IMG/VR virus record: IMGVR_UViG_3300021091_000224
Span: 1-34,637 of that record
From: a virus
Reading direction: 5' to 3' (one strand)
Length of the DNA stretch: 34,637 nt
The notes under the pieces were generated by a model. The model was not told the origin of the DNA. It saw nothing but the letters and a program-made list of their open reading frames with translations, and searched no databases. Positions 19,783 through 27,495 of the stretch are shown here, piece by piece; the first letter of the stretch is position 1, and each line of letters starts with the position of its first letter. Made by a program: the position numbers and the translations under genes.

Positions 19783-20426
19783 ATCGCAACAAACTCCTGA
19801 TTCTCGGGATAACGAGTGCTCTCAAGAGCGATGTAATCTGATAGCATGGACCGATATAACTGGTAAGCCTCAGATGAAGCTAGACCACCGTCTTCCCCGC
19901 GCTCCACCAGGGCACGAGCATAGGCATTCTGGGCAACCAAAACATCAGGCACAAGTACAGAAGTGCTATCAGAAGAAAGTGTGGCCTGGGGCACAGTCAG
20001 GGCAAACTGAATTGTGTACACATTGTCCGGACGAGCGTACAGCACTACTTTTGTATCACCGTTACCATCAACGCCATCAAAGGTATATTGACTTGGGATG
20101 CCAGAAATCGCAGTGCTAAAGTTCTGGAGCCTGTTCATCTCTACAAAGCCAATATTGGTAAATCCAACATTGGCCGTGCTGTTGATGGCGTCCATAACTT
20201 GAAACTTCTGTCCAGCACCCGTCATGGAGTAGATGTACGTTCCAGGTACAGTATTGAACGCCAGGGTGGTGCCAAGCACGTTCCAGGCATACGCATCCTC
20301 AATCTGGCGCTTGGCATCATTAACAAACTTGCCGATCAGCGTAGAGTAAGGAGTTTCCGTTACGGTTGAAACTTGAGTCTCGCGCAACCGAATCAGGACA
20401 TCATTGACAAGTTCTAGGTAGGTCAT
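19779..20426 (-). CDS. head-tail adaptor (P22 gp4-like), 215 aa
   Basis: The N-terminus MTYLELVNDVLIRLRETQVS is followed by FVNDAKRQIEDAYAWNVL, the helical start of phage adaptor proteins that attach under the portal ring. The following part is beta-rich, and the C-terminal helices carry the YARALVERGEDGG segment. Length and position before the gp10-like gene support the call. It overlaps both neighbours by four bases. Confidence 0.78.
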   Translation of the reverse strand: MTYLELVNDVLIRLRETQVSTVTETPYSTLIGKFVNDAKRQIEDAYAWNVLGTTLAFNTVPGTYIYSMTGAGQKFQVMDAINSTANVGFTNIGFVEMNRLQNFSTAISGIPSQYTFDGVDGNGDTKVVLYARPDNVYTIQFALTVPQATLSSDSTSVLVPDVLVAQNAYARALVERGEDGGLASSEAYQLYRSMLSDYIALESTRYPENQEFVAI

Positions 20427-20758
20427 TGCCGTGTCAATCCTATTTGTTCAAAGGTGGCAAGAAAGGTAAAAACGCTACCGGATTCAGTCTCTATCTTGAT
20501 CTGATCGCCTTCTTCCAGCACTATGTATGCCCCACCATCAAACTGAAGGTAGGTTTTTGCATTCATTGAATACTGATTCAAGATTTCGTGAGTAGCCGTG
20601 GCGCTGCTGTCATACCACTGAACCGTAATGTGCTTAGACCCGCTACCAGCGTTGTGTATGTACATTAGATTCATCTTGGCATAGTAGCCAGTAGGCACGG
20701 TATACACAGTTGTGTTTACCCCTGCCGTTGGTTCTACACCAATTGAAACGGGCCTCAC
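20423..20758 (-). CDS. head/tail accessory protein, 111 aa
   Basis: The protein is an all-beta polypeptide (TVYTVPTGYYAKMNLMYIHN, then KHITVQWYDS) with a distal YIVLEEGDQIKIE strand pair. It is like small virion proteins found before the adaptor gene in environmental podoviruses. It may be a head decoration or fibre base, but the role is not established. Start and stop overlap the neighbours by four bases. Confidence 0.65.
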   Translation of the reverse strand: MRPVSIGVEPTAGVNTTVYTVPTGYYAKMNLMYIHNAGSGSKHITVQWYDSSATATHEILNQYSMNAKTYLQFDGGAYIVLEEGDQIKIETESGSVFTFLATFEQIGLTRQ

Positions 20759-21048
20759 TTCTTGTTCCTCTCCGAGATCGCCTTGGCTTTAGATCTTGCA
20801 TCTGCTTTGGACGATGCGCCCCAGGCTCGGAGGGATAACAGAAGGCGAGTGGGTTCGCCATTCTTATACTCAGGCCCGGGCATATTGCCCATACGCGCTA
20901 GAAAGGAGGCCCGTCTAGGGTTGTCGCCTGATTTGACGGGAGCTTTCAGATTCCCGCCTGTTGCTTGATTATAAGACTCTCTGCCCTTGGCATTCAAGCC
21001 GCCCTTGACATTTTTGCCCTCTTTTCGTTGCCAAGCCGGAGTCTTCAT
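20755..21048 (-). CDS. small basic phage protein (DUF6321-like), 97 aa
   Basis: The motif TPAWQRKEGKNVKGGLNAKG with SGDNPRRASFLARMGNMPGP and LLLSLRAWGASSKADA looks like a small conserved podovirus family; the DUF number is from memory. It is Lys/Arg-rich throughout, so DNA binding in the head is plausible. It is the last of a run of basic small proteins between coat and adaptor. Confidence 0.7.
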   Translation of the reverse strand: MKTPAWQRKEGKNVKGGLNAKGRESYNQATGGNLKAPVKSGDNPRRASFLARMGNMPGPEYKNGEPTRLLLSLRAWGASSKADARSKAKAISERNKK

Positions 21049-21055
21049 ATCTACC

Positions 21056-21286
21056 TCATCTGTATTTTGCTGTCTTTTTGGCTATCGCAGTTGGTTGCTT
21101 TACGAACTGCTTACCTTTCTTGTTCCCTGCGGCTTTAGAGCGGTTTGTAGCCGCCTTTTCAGCAGGACTGAGCGCATCCCATGCCGCATCTGGCAAATAG
21201 CGTTTACGGCCTTTTGACGGCTTGCCGTCAGATGTTCGCCATTTCTGGGCTGTCCAGTCTTTTAGCGATTTTTGGGGATCTTTCAT
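21056..21286 (-). CDS. small basic phage protein (DUF5872-like), 76 aa
   Basis: The blocks SLKDWTAQKWRTSDGKPSKG, RYLPDAAWDALSPAEKAATN and KQFVKQPTAIAKKTAKYR match a conserved family of basic phage and giant-virus-associated small proteins. ATG overlaps the upstream stop (ATGA). It is probably a nucleic-acid-associated virion or packaging component; the function is unknown. Confidence 0.75.
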   Translation of the reverse strand: MKDPQKSLKDWTAQKWRTSDGKPSKGRKRYLPDAAWDALSPAEKAATNRSKAAGNKKGKQFVKQPTAIAKKTAKYR

Positions 21287-21456
21287 TTATAGCCCCCGCC
21301 AGCCTTTTTGTATTCCATAGCCAACAGTTGAGCTTTTCTGGCAGACCATTCGCCAGGATCGCCACCCTTGGAGCCAGCCTTGATCTTCTCAAACAGCCGT
21401 TTCCGCATGGTTGGCTTGGTGTAGTTGCCAGCAGCGTTGACCGTGGACTTCTTCAC
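21283..21456 (-). CDS. small basic phage protein, 57 aa
   Basis: GTG 21456 overlaps the upstream TGA. The frame encodes KKSTVNAAGNYTKPTMRKRL, then the FEKIKAGSKGGDPGEWSAR block and LLAMEYKKAGGGYK, which together look like a conserved family. The stop overlaps the next ATG. The protein is strongly basic and soluble. The family resemblance and the perfect overlap chain give confidence despite the short length. Confidence 0.75.
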   Translation of the reverse strand: MKKSTVNAAGNYTKPTMRKRLFEKIKAGSKGGDPGEWSARKAQLLAMEYKKAGGGYK

Positions 21457-21611
21457 TTCTTCTTCCGGGCTTTCCCGGCCTCAGATAGTGCAATCGCAAC
21501 TGCCTGCTTAGGATTCTTGACAACAGAACCGCCTTTGCCAGAGTGCAGGGTTCCAGCCTTGTACTCTCGCATGACCTTGCTGATCTTCTTTTCGGTTTTA
21601 GTCTTTTTCAT
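21453..21611 (-). CDS. small basic phage protein (DUF6496-like), 52 aa
   Basis: The frame encodes KKISKVMREYKAGTLHSGKG followed by VVKNPKQAVAIALSEAGKARKKK, the pattern of a small family found in podoviruses and some bacteria. ATG 21611 overlaps the upstream stop (ATGA), and the stop overlaps the next GTG. It is highly basic, with a Lys-only tail. Confidence 0.75.
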   Translation of the reverse strand: MKKTKTEKKISKVMREYKAGTLHSGKGGSVVKNPKQAVAIALSEAGKARKKK

Positions 21612-21778
21612 TTGCCTTTCCCCATTTTCTTTACCATTTTGGGAGCTTTAGGCATTGCTTTGGGCTTACCAACAGCAACCATGATTGCCACAGGCATGCC
21701 CATCTTTTTGCCATACGCTTTGGCCTCTTTCTTGCCCTTGGCGTCATAGCCAAACTTTTTGTTTCCAACCATCGGCAT
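21608..21778 (-). CDS. small basic Lys/Met/Gly-rich protein, 56 aa
   Basis: The frame starts MPMVGNKKFGYDAKGKKEAK and ends MVKKMGKGK. Eighteen lysines in 56 residues and several Met-Pro pairs make it nearly histone-like in composition. AAGGAG lies seven bases before ATG 21778, and its stop overlaps the next ATG. It is likely a virion-packaged DNA-binding peptide, by composition only. Confidence 0.7.
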   Translation of the reverse strand: MPMVGNKKFGYDAKGKKEAKAYGKKMGMPVAIMVAVGKPKAMPKAPKMVKKMGKGK

Positions 21779-21779
21779 T

Positions 21780-21971
21780 TCATTTCTCCTTGGGTTTAGG
21801 TGGTCGTCCAGGTTTTTTGACCGGAGCGGTCATAGGAAGCGGACGCTCTTCCTCTTCTTTCTCTGGCTCATCAATCCGAATATAACCAGCATGGCCCTTC
21901 ATGGATTCAATATCGTGCGTGTAAGTGAACGATACTGTATTACCACTTACCAAACAACGAAAGGTTGCCAT
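21780..21971 (-). CDS. small phage protein with beta head and Pro/Lys tail, 63 aa
   Basis: The first 35 residues (MATFRCLVSGNTVSFTYTHD, then IESMKGHAGYIRI) look like a conserved compact domain of podovirus small proteins. The tail is acidic and then PGRPPKPKEK, an AT-hook-like patch. GGAG lies seven bases upstream of ATG 21971. It lies directly after the hairpin at 21993-22009. Confidence 0.7.
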   Translation of the reverse strand: MATFRCLVSGNTVSFTYTHDIESMKGHAGYIRIDEPEKEEEERPLPMTAPVKKPGRPPKPKEK

Positions 21972-21992
21972 TCAAATCTCCAATGAGAAACA

Positions 21993-22009
21993 GGGGGCTT
22001 GTGGCCCCC
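21993..22009 (-). terminator. GC hairpin, possible attenuator
   Basis: GGGGGC (22009-22004 on the minus strand) pairs with GCCCCC (21998-21993) around CACAA, followed by TGTTTCTC. The stem is strong but the T tract is poor, so partial termination after the 34-aa gene is likelier than a full stop. Confidence 0.45.
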
Positions 22010-22015
22010 CGTCCT

Positions 22016-22120
22016 TTACACAGCACGCCCGATAACGAGCGTCAGAGTGGTTGATGCCAGATTCACAAACCCGGCAGTCGGGTTATATGTAACGATAGTT
22101 ACCGTGTTGGCAGCAGCCAT
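22016..22120 (-). CDS. 34-aa small late peptide
   Basis: ATG 22120 has TAGGAG six bases upstream, an excellent ribosome binding site shared in style with the neighbouring genes. The peptide MAAANTVTIVTYNPTAGFVN continues to IGRAV and is beta-prone and neutral. It lies between the coat terminator and the GC hairpin. It might be a decoration peptide. The main support is the strong start signal and position. Confidence 0.6.
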   Translation of the reverse strand: MAAANTVTIVTYNPTAGFVNLASTTLTLVIGRAV

Positions 22121-22133
22121 TTCAATCTCCTAT

Positions 22134-22164
22134 AGAAAAAGATCCCTCCCCCGAAGGGGAGGGG
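22134..22164 (-). terminator. terminator after the coat gene
   Basis: CCCTCCCC and GGGGAGGG (22144-22151 with 22156-22163) form a perfect eight-base-pair stem with a four-base loop. On the minus strand ATCTTTTTC follows. It lies ten bases after the major capsid stop. It probably reduces transcription into downstream genes, giving coat protein the highest mRNA level, as in many phages. Confidence 0.85.
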
Positions 22165-22173
22165 ACAACTGCA

Positions 22174-23148
22174 CTAGGCCGGAACTGCCAGAGCAAACGC
22201 AGCAGAAGCGTCAGCAGCAGTGCTGGTAGCGTTGGTACGCAGAGCCTTCACACCGTAGATGGTATCAGCGGTGAACAAGGTGCCCAGGTACTCTTGCTTG
22301 TACTGAGTCTGCGAACGGATGCCCAGCTGCTCCACCAGAACCATGGCGTCACGATGACCCATCAGGCAGATACGGTCAGCGCCGCTATTGCCAGCGCCAG
22401 TATCAGCGTTGGAAGAAGCAAACACAGCCATACCGTACAACTGACCGATCTCACCGTTGCGGATAGCATCACCGTTGCCAATGAATGCCTGCTCGGTGTA
22501 ACGGGCCAGACCCATCAGGGTATTGCGGCTCGACGGAGGAATCAGGAAGAAACGGCCATCCATCGGGATGTCGTTGTCGTCCAGGCGCTGAATCGTGCGG
22601 CGAATTGCCGCATCGGTCAGAGCAGCGGCGTTAGAGGTCGTGCTGTTGTAAGCAGTCGTACCATCGGAGCCGATAAACGCCTTGGTCGAGGCGTTGCTGG
22701 TGGCGTAGTCGTTGGTGCCAACGGTTGCGCCGTTGAAAGCGCGGCCCAGTTGAACCAGATCGGTATCCATGCGACGAGCCAAAGCATAACCGGCATCGTC
22801 CGTGTAGAACGAACGCAGACTGGTCAGAGCTTGCACTTCAACGATGTCCTCGATTAGTCGGCTGTACTCAAAGTGCTTGTTGATGAGCACTTGAATGTTG
22901 GTGTCGCTCTCTGCGATCAGAGTAACGGCATCAGTAGCCACTTTGGCCGAGGCATTGCCACGAGCGGGAGCGGGGATATTAACGGTATCGCCCTTCTTGC
23001 CTTTGAAAGACATACGCTTGACGAGGTTCGCCAGAACGAGGTTCTTTTTAAAGGCAGCAACAATTTCATCACTCCAAATCTCGGGGATGAAATTAGCTGC
23101 GGAGGTTACGGTTACCGCATTATCGGGTGCGAATTTTTGATTAGCCAT
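22174..23148 (-). CDS. major capsid protein, 324 aa
   Basis: The N-terminus (NFIPEIWSDEIVAAFKKNLV, then LANLVKRMSFKGKKGDTVNI) and the long helix region VLINKHFEYSRLIEDIVEVQ match HK97-fold coat proteins of podoviruses and related phages. RFFLIPPSSRNTLMGLARYT and the C-terminal DTIYGVKALRTNAT complete the fold. It follows the scaffold gene with GGAG seven bases before the ATG and is followed by a strong terminator, the usual coat layout. The identity is well supported by size, order and motifs. Confidence 0.9.
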   Translation of the reverse strand: MANQKFAPDNAVTVTSAANFIPEIWSDEIVAAFKKNLVLANLVKRMSFKGKKGDTVNIPAPARGNASAKVATDAVTLIAESDTNIQVLINKHFEYSRLIEDIVEVQALTSLRSFYTDDAGYALARRMDTDLVQLGRAFNGATVGTNDYATSNASTKAFIGSDGTTAYNSTTSNAAALTDAAIRRTIQRLDDNDIPMDGRFFLIPPSSRNTLMGLARYTEQAFIGNGDAIRNGEIGQLYGMAVFASSNADTGAGNSGADRICLMGHRDAMVLVEQLGIRSQTQYKQEYLGTLFTADTIYGVKALRTNATSTAADASAAFALAVPA

Positions 23149-23170
23149 GTTAAATCTCCAAAAAAGTTAA

Positions 23171-23893
23171 TTACCGGACTCGCCCTTCAGCATACGCTTG
23201 CATGATCTCATCACTGAGGCTCTCGTACCTAGCTGGGTCTGTCATTTTTAGCTTAATCAGGTCGGCTCGGCGGTAAATCCTTTTAGAACTCTCTCCAGAT
23301 CCACCTACATCCACTTGTGCCGCCTTCATAGTCTTTGCTCGTTCGGTCGATGCCTCTACTTGCTTAGACTTCATGCCACGCAACTGTTTGTAAGTAGACA
23401 ATAGCTCATTAGCACTATCGTAGTCAAATTCTGCATCAGCTTTTGCATACAGCCCAAGACGAACGGATGAACCTTTCACCCAGTCCTGGAATCCTGTGTC
23501 GCCAACAATGTCAGCGTAGTCAGGATGCTCTTTAGCCAGCTTCTGCTGAATCTGAATCCTCTTTAGTTCCATGCTGGCTTGACGCGCAGCGAGAACGTCT
23601 GGATGATTCTCAATAGTCTTCTGAACCGCTTTCTGAGGATTCTCAAAAAAGTCTACTTCCGGTTCTTCCTGTTTTGCCTCTTGCTTAGAACTGAGGTTTT
23701 GCTTGATAAGCTCATCGGCTAATTTACGGACTTCTCCGACCTCTTGGGCCTGCTTGCCAATCAGCTTTTCAGCTTCTTGGTGCATCCGTATAACTTCATC
23801 CAAGCTCTTGTCCCTGTATTTGTCAGGGAGAGATGGCTTCTGTTGTTCAGCCTCGATTTCGCCTAGCGGCTCAGGTTCTTGGTCAATCAGCAT
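23171..23893 (-). CDS. capsid scaffolding protein, 240 aa
   Basis: The protein is acidic and helical with an early LPDKYRDKSLDEVIRMHQEA motif that is common at the start of podovirus scaffolds. Charged coiled-coil stretches follow, then a basic C-terminus (KRIYRRADLIKLKMTDPARY) that would bind the coat. ATG 23893 with AGGA six bases upstream is used; the longer frame would overlap the FmdB-like gene. It lies directly before the coat gene. Confidence 0.82.
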   Translation of the reverse strand: MLIDQEPEPLGEIEAEQQKPSLPDKYRDKSLDEVIRMHQEAEKLIGKQAQEVGEVRKLADELIKQNLSSKQEAKQEEPEVDFFENPQKAVQKTIENHPDVLAARQASMELKRIQIQQKLAKEHPDYADIVGDTGFQDWVKGSSVRLGLYAKADAEFDYDSANELLSTYKQLRGMKSKQVEASTERAKTMKAAQVDVGGSGESSKRIYRRADLIKLKMTDPARYESLSDEIMQAYAEGRVR

Positions 23894-23942
23894 ATTAGTT
23901 CCTGCCAAAATGGTTGTAGGAGATTCAACTCGGTCCAATGAC

Positions 23943-24170
23943 TTATGAGTTGGCTTTGCGCTCCGCTTTGAGCTTTTCCAGATGTTTACGCTCAAACCTC
24001 CCATGTTCAGAGGGGAAGTTGCCCGACCATCCTTCAAGTTTAAAGTTAGGAGCACTTATGACGCGGTGGGCGATACCACCGCATCCACACTCAACGGTAG
24101 TTGTCTCATAACCAACTAGACGTTCAGTGCGCTGTCCGCATGAGCAGACAAATTCATACATTCTTCTCAT
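23943..24170 (-). CDS. FmdB-type zinc-ribbon protein, 75 aa
   Basis: C9-x-C11 and C28-x-C30 with the pattern MYEFVCSCGQ...VECGCGGIAHRVISAP resemble the FmdB/CxxC zinc-ribbon family. GAGG lies six bases before ATG 24170; ATG 24161 is an alternative. The C-terminal part is Lys-rich. It overlaps the previous gene by 17 bases. The role in the phage is unknown, possibly transcription-related or structural. Confidence 0.75.
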   Translation of the reverse strand: MRRMYEFVCSCGQRTERLVGYETTTVECGCGGIAHRVISAPNFKLEGWSGNFPSEHGRFERKHLEKLKAERKANS

Positions 24171-24393
24171 TCAAGTCCTCGTATGCATCTTCGCTGACCT
24201 TTTTCAAGGTTTTTAGCCAAGTAAGAATCGAGATCTCACCTTTACGAAATTGTAAACTTTTCTCATCAGCAATTGTGCTTACATTGTTCATAGAGGTCAA
24301 CATATTGTCTACATCCTCCATAAGATCAATCCATCCCCGATGAGAAAAGAGATCAAACCTGTCTTCGTAGTACTTTTGTAGCTCTGGCGACAT
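24154..24393 (-). CDS. conserved small phage protein, 79 aa
   Basis: The protein starts MSPELQKYYEDRFDLFSHRG and continues WIDLMEDVDNML, a helical pattern seen in a small conserved podovirus family. A LQFRKGEISILTWLKTL helix follows. The function is unknown. It belongs to the group between the fibre genes and the scaffold. Confidence 0.7.
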   Translation of the reverse strand: MSPELQKYYEDRFDLFSHRGWIDLMEDVDNMLTSMNNVSTIADEKSLQFRKGEISILTWLKTLKKVSEDAYEDLNEKNV

Positions 24394-24408
24394 TATTGTA
24401 CTAAAGTG

Positions 24409-24639
24409 TTATACAGGCATCAAGGCTTTGAGTTGGTCAGGAGTCTGGGCAGCGTCCATCTGGGCCTGTAGAGCAGCGTACTTTTCCCGAATCTTCTGAC
24501 GCTCTTCTTCAGCCCCAGAGACTTGCCCCGGAATCTGCTTGGCAATGGCGTTGTCAAACGGCTCAAACTCAGCAGCACGGGCAGCACGCCGAGCGTTATG
24601 GGCAATTTCTTTTGCCTTGGTCATGTTGATGGTGATCAT
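24409..24639 (-). CDS. tail-fibre-associated helical protein, 76 aa
   Basis: ATG 24639 (MITINMTKAKEIAHNARRAA) overlaps the upstream TGA and has GGGAG five bases upstream, so it is chosen over ATG 24651. The sequence ends in an Ala/Gln-rich helix (YAALQAQMDAAQTPDQLKAL) typical of small proteins downstream of phage fibres, which may be assembly chaperones. No enzymatic motif is seen. Confidence 0.7.
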   Translation of the reverse strand: MITINMTKAKEIAHNARRAARAAEFEPFDNAIAKQIPGQVSGAEEERQKIREKYAALQAQMDAAQTPDQLKALMPV

Positions 24640-24824
24640 ACGTACTCCCATGCGTTGCGGAATGTGCGGTCTTCTGGAATGTCAGAGACATCCACGATTT
24701 TAAAAGGCTTACCCGCCGGTACATCTTTGGCTGCGATTTCTTCAATCGTCAAGCCGCACTCGGGGGCGGGAACAATGACGGACACGCCGCCTTCGTCTGT
24801 GGGATAAATGATTCTTGAGTTCAT
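24636..24824 (-). CDS. tail-fibre-associated small protein, 62 aa
   Basis: The protein reads MNSRIIYPTDEGGVSVIVPA, then IEEIAAKDVPAGKPFKIVDV and DIPEDRTFRNAWEY. Such a protein is regularly encoded immediately after fibre genes and before the AAEFEPFDNAIA-type helical partner, as here. It may aid fibre folding; the function is not established. It overlaps the next gene by four bases. Confidence 0.7.
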   Translation of the reverse strand: MNSRIIYPTDEGGVSVIVPAPECGLTIEEIAAKDVPAGKPFKIVDVSDIPEDRTFRNAWEYV

Positions 24825-24833
24825 GGCTGTCCT

Positions 24834-25535
24834 TTAGCGGAAGATGGAAATGCAAACATATTTTGGATCGTATGCTGCACCAGCAGTATTCCCAAAGAAT
24901 ACTCGTGCTGCGCTAGTTGTAGGAGCAGTTTCTGTTGGTGTTCCGTTTGAAAATAATCCTGCTCCACAAGAAAACGCTCCTGCAAAATTAGGTGAGTTGT
25001 TAGCATTTACAGAATAATTCGCATCCGGCATCGCAGTCGTGAAGTTCACCGTATAGTCGCCCGTCCCGTTGTCCGTAATACTCGACACATTCCCACTTGC
25101 GCGAATGACTGTGGCAAGCGTACAGTTGCCACTTGTGGTCCTAGATGTTGCCGAAGTAACAACAAAAACATTTGCGTTGGTTACTGATGTAACAGTAAAA
25201 GCCTCCGCAGAGGCTGCGCCAGTTTGGAATGTGATGTAAACAGATTGACCTTGCGACAAACCATGACTTGTTATTGTAACAGTTATGGTAGTGCCAGACT
25301 GACTATATGTCCCTGTTAATGTTCCAGCGCCATTGAAGTTGACCCAAGCCCTACAGCCGTATGCTGTTGCTACAGAGCCGTAACCGGAGTTGAATTGGAA
25401 CAGGCCAGCAGCAGTGATCGTTGCCTGTGTAGTGCCATTCTGTTGGAAGTTGGTAATGCCATCATTGCCACCAGAGGTCTTTAGCCCTGATGTGCCGGAG
25501 ACTATGCCATTGTCTGAATTTATTGTGCTGGGCAT
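24834..25535 (-). CDS. fibre/receptor-binding-type protein, 233 aa
   Basis: The N-terminal TTQATITAAGLFQFNSGYG segment is a shaft-like beta repeat used in phage fibres. The middle (SGTTITVTITSHGLSQGQSV, then YITFQTG) is an Ig-like or fibre-tip domain. The C-terminus contains the FTTAMPDANYSVNANNSPN module seen in many phage tail tips. It is one of several fibre-type genes in tandem. The receptor is unknown. Confidence 0.75.
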   Translation of the reverse strand: MPSTINSDNGIVSGTSGLKTSGGNDGITNFQQNGTTQATITAAGLFQFNSGYGSVATAYGCRAWVNFNGAGTLTGTYSQSGTTITVTITSHGLSQGQSVYITFQTGAASAEAFTVTSVTNANVFVVTSATSRTTSGNCTLATVIRASGNVSSITDNGTGDYTVNFTTAMPDANYSVNANNSPNFAGAFSCGAGLFSNGTPTETAPTTSAARVFFGNTAGAAYDPKYVCISIFR

Positions 25536-25543
25536 GGTTGCTC

Positions 25544-26191
25544 TTATTGATAAAGGATGTTAATTGTTCCGGCATCAAACGCATCTGTGCCATTAACCGT
25601 GTTGAGGCGAATTTGAGTTAATGTGCCTGATAGTGTTTTGGTGCCAGAAGTTAAATATGAAAACCCCGATCCGGCCCCTGTGCCGGTAAATATCCCCTGC
25701 GCCACCCATGTGTTTGAACCTAGCAAAGAAATAATTAGGCTCCCAGACATACCGTGCGTTGCTGAAGCGCTTCTGATTCCATAACCCGCAGTCTGATTAG
25801 TGCTACCCGATGAACTGCCAACAGCGGTTGTCACGCTAGTGTAGCCAGTGACTTCATACCCACCGGATGTACCTAGTTGAACAAGCCACTGCGAAGAACC
25901 ATTACTACTTATATCACTCAACATCATGGTAATTTGTTTAACCCAAGATGGAATGCCGGTAAATGGAATCGTAGTGCCTGAGCCTGCACTTGCGACACCG
26001 GATTGAACTGACGCCCCCACAAACCCAGTTGAATTAAATCGCCCAACCTCTACTCCTCCAGCAGAAACCCCCACCACACCAGGGGAAGAAAAATAGACGC
26101 CAGTGTTAGTGTTCGTACCACGAATGGCAGGGGTTGCAGCAGAGCCGTCGATGTCCGACAAGCCGTCCGTTCCGCTCAGAATCAATGTCAT
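25544..26191 (-). CDS. fibre/tip-type protein, 215 aa
   Basis: The protein begins MTLILSGTDGLSDIDGSAAT, and the motif TGVYFSSPGVVGVSAGGVEV followed by GRFNSTGF is a fibre-shaft N-terminus common to marine and freshwater phages. The C-terminal domain starts at about residue 75 (IPFTGIPSWVKQITMMLSDI) and is a beta-sandwich known from phage tips. It overlaps the previous gene by four bases. Confidence 0.75.
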   Translation of the reverse strand: MTLILSGTDGLSDIDGSAATPAIRGTNTNTGVYFSSPGVVGVSAGGVEVGRFNSTGFVGASVQSGVASAGSGTTIPFTGIPSWVKQITMMLSDISSNGSSQWLVQLGTSGGYEVTGYTSVTTAVGSSSGSTNQTAGYGIRSASATHGMSGSLIISLLGSNTWVAQGIFTGTGAGSGFSYLTSGTKTLSGTLTQIRLNTVNGTDAFDAGTINILYQ

Positions 26192-26382
26192 GTTTGTTCT
26201 CCATCAGCGGCTTGCCCATCAGGGAATTCCTCGTCTGCGCCATAGACCTTGCCACCTTCAGTTTGGTACTTTAAAAAGGCTTGGTAGTCGGTGTTCGCGG
26301 GGTCTATCGGAATTGCTTTAGACCCAAACAAGATACACGCAAGGTTTCCGTTGCGGTCTTGATATTCTTTATATTGATTCAT
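26188..26382 (-). CDS. small fibre-associated protein, 64 aa
   Basis: The sequence MNQYKEYQDRNGNLACILFG leads to IPIDPANTDYQAFLKYQTEG, a pattern found in small proteins interspersed with tail fibre genes. The C-terminus is acidic (FPDGQAADGEQT). It may be an assembly factor. The stop overlaps the ATG of the next fibre (ATGA). Confidence 0.65.
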   Translation of the reverse strand: MNQYKEYQDRNGNLACILFGSKAIPIDPANTDYQAFLKYQTEGGKVYGADEEFPDGQAADGEQT

Positions 26383-26385
26383 GGT

Positions 26386-27486
26386 TTATAACTCCGCAGA
26401 AACTTGGCAAAGATTAGTTGGCGGTGATGCAGTGATGTTTGCGGCTGTTGCGGCAATATAGTAAGGACGGTTCGTTGTTAAACCACTAAAATTACCAAAT
26501 CCCGGTTTCATTCCTAAATAGCTTGCTTGTTCTAAAGTTGATGTTGCTGAACTTTGGTTTAAAAAACCCACTGAAACATCCTCAATTTTCATTAAGCCAA
26601 CTATATTTAATGTAGGCGCTGCTCTCATCGGAACAGGATGTTGGTAATACAACTCCATTTTTGTTGTGCTTGCTGCCGAACCTGCTGCTGCAACTAAATT
26701 ATAAAAATACCTCTGACACAACATCAACTCCGTCCCATACGGTCTGTAATCAAATGATGTGGCTGTGCTGCCCTTCTCTAACTGCACTCCGGTGATGTAG
26801 AAGGTTGCGCCGTTGGTGCCAACTACGCTGGTTGCACCTGTTGCTGAACGATAATCTGCTGCTGCCCAAGCACCAGCAGTACCACTGGATGTTGACCCGA
26901 CACCCAAGCCAAACCATAAACTTGCAGTACCAGCATTACTTGCGCCTACCCATGTGCCAGAAGTATCGCCAGTAATATTTACTGTTTTTTGCTCCCAAGT
27001 ATTAGCAACAGAAATTGTATAAGTGAATGGATATGATCTTGTTGCTGCATAATTTGTTAATGATCCACCAAAAGTTCCTGTTAGTGAACTACGAACCCAA
27101 AATGATAATGTAACTGTAGCAGCAGATGCAGTTCCAAATCCAAGATCGCAAAAGTTAAATCCTTCAATTGATTGTCTTATAACAAATACATCAGATGAAG
27201 TAATAGAATATGCTGACGATGAAGTAATTAATAATGAATTTGTGAACCCAATTGCTGCTGTTGTAGATTGCCGAGTAGTAAGTTTGCTATTTTGAGTAAC
27301 GGTTACTAGAAATCTATCAACCGGAAATCCGTTCGCTGTCGTTGTCGGAGTAACACTCGCCCCAGCATTCCTCTGGTCGATCACCATCGCACCGTTAATG
27401 ATGCGGTTTTTGAAGCCGTACAAACCAGAAGAACTCACCCCATCAGAGGTAGTCATCACATCCGCATTTAATGTCCCGTATGGCAT
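26386..27486 (-). CDS. receptor-binding-type tail protein with carbohydrate-binding-like domain, 366 aa
   Basis: FKNRIINGAMVIDQRNAGAS (25-44) is the hallmark opening of a widespread phage tail protein. A lectin-like jelly roll follows (TVTLSFWVRSSLTGTFGGSL) and ends with FYITGVQLEKGSTATSFDYR before the LCQRYFYN stretch. The C-terminus is more divergent and the DNA is noticeably AT-richer than its neighbours. It is probably a sugar-binding receptor protein; module swapping is likely. Confidence 0.8.
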   Translation of the reverse strand: MPYGTLNADVMTTSDGVSSSGLYGFKNRIINGAMVIDQRNAGASVTPTTTANGFPVDRFLVTVTQNSKLTTRQSTTAAIGFTNSLLITSSSAYSITSSDVFVIRQSIEGFNFCDLGFGTASAATVTLSFWVRSSLTGTFGGSLTNYAATRSYPFTYTISVANTWEQKTVNITGDTSGTWVGASNAGTASLWFGLGVGSTSSGTAGAWAAADYRSATGATSVVGTNGATFYITGVQLEKGSTATSFDYRPYGTELMLCQRYFYNLVAAAGSAASTTKMELYYQHPVPMRAAPTLNIVGLMKIEDVSVGFLNQSSATSTLEQASYLGMKPGFGNFSGLTTNRPYYIAATAANITASPPTNLCQVSAEL

Positions 27487-27495
27487 TTCTTCTCC

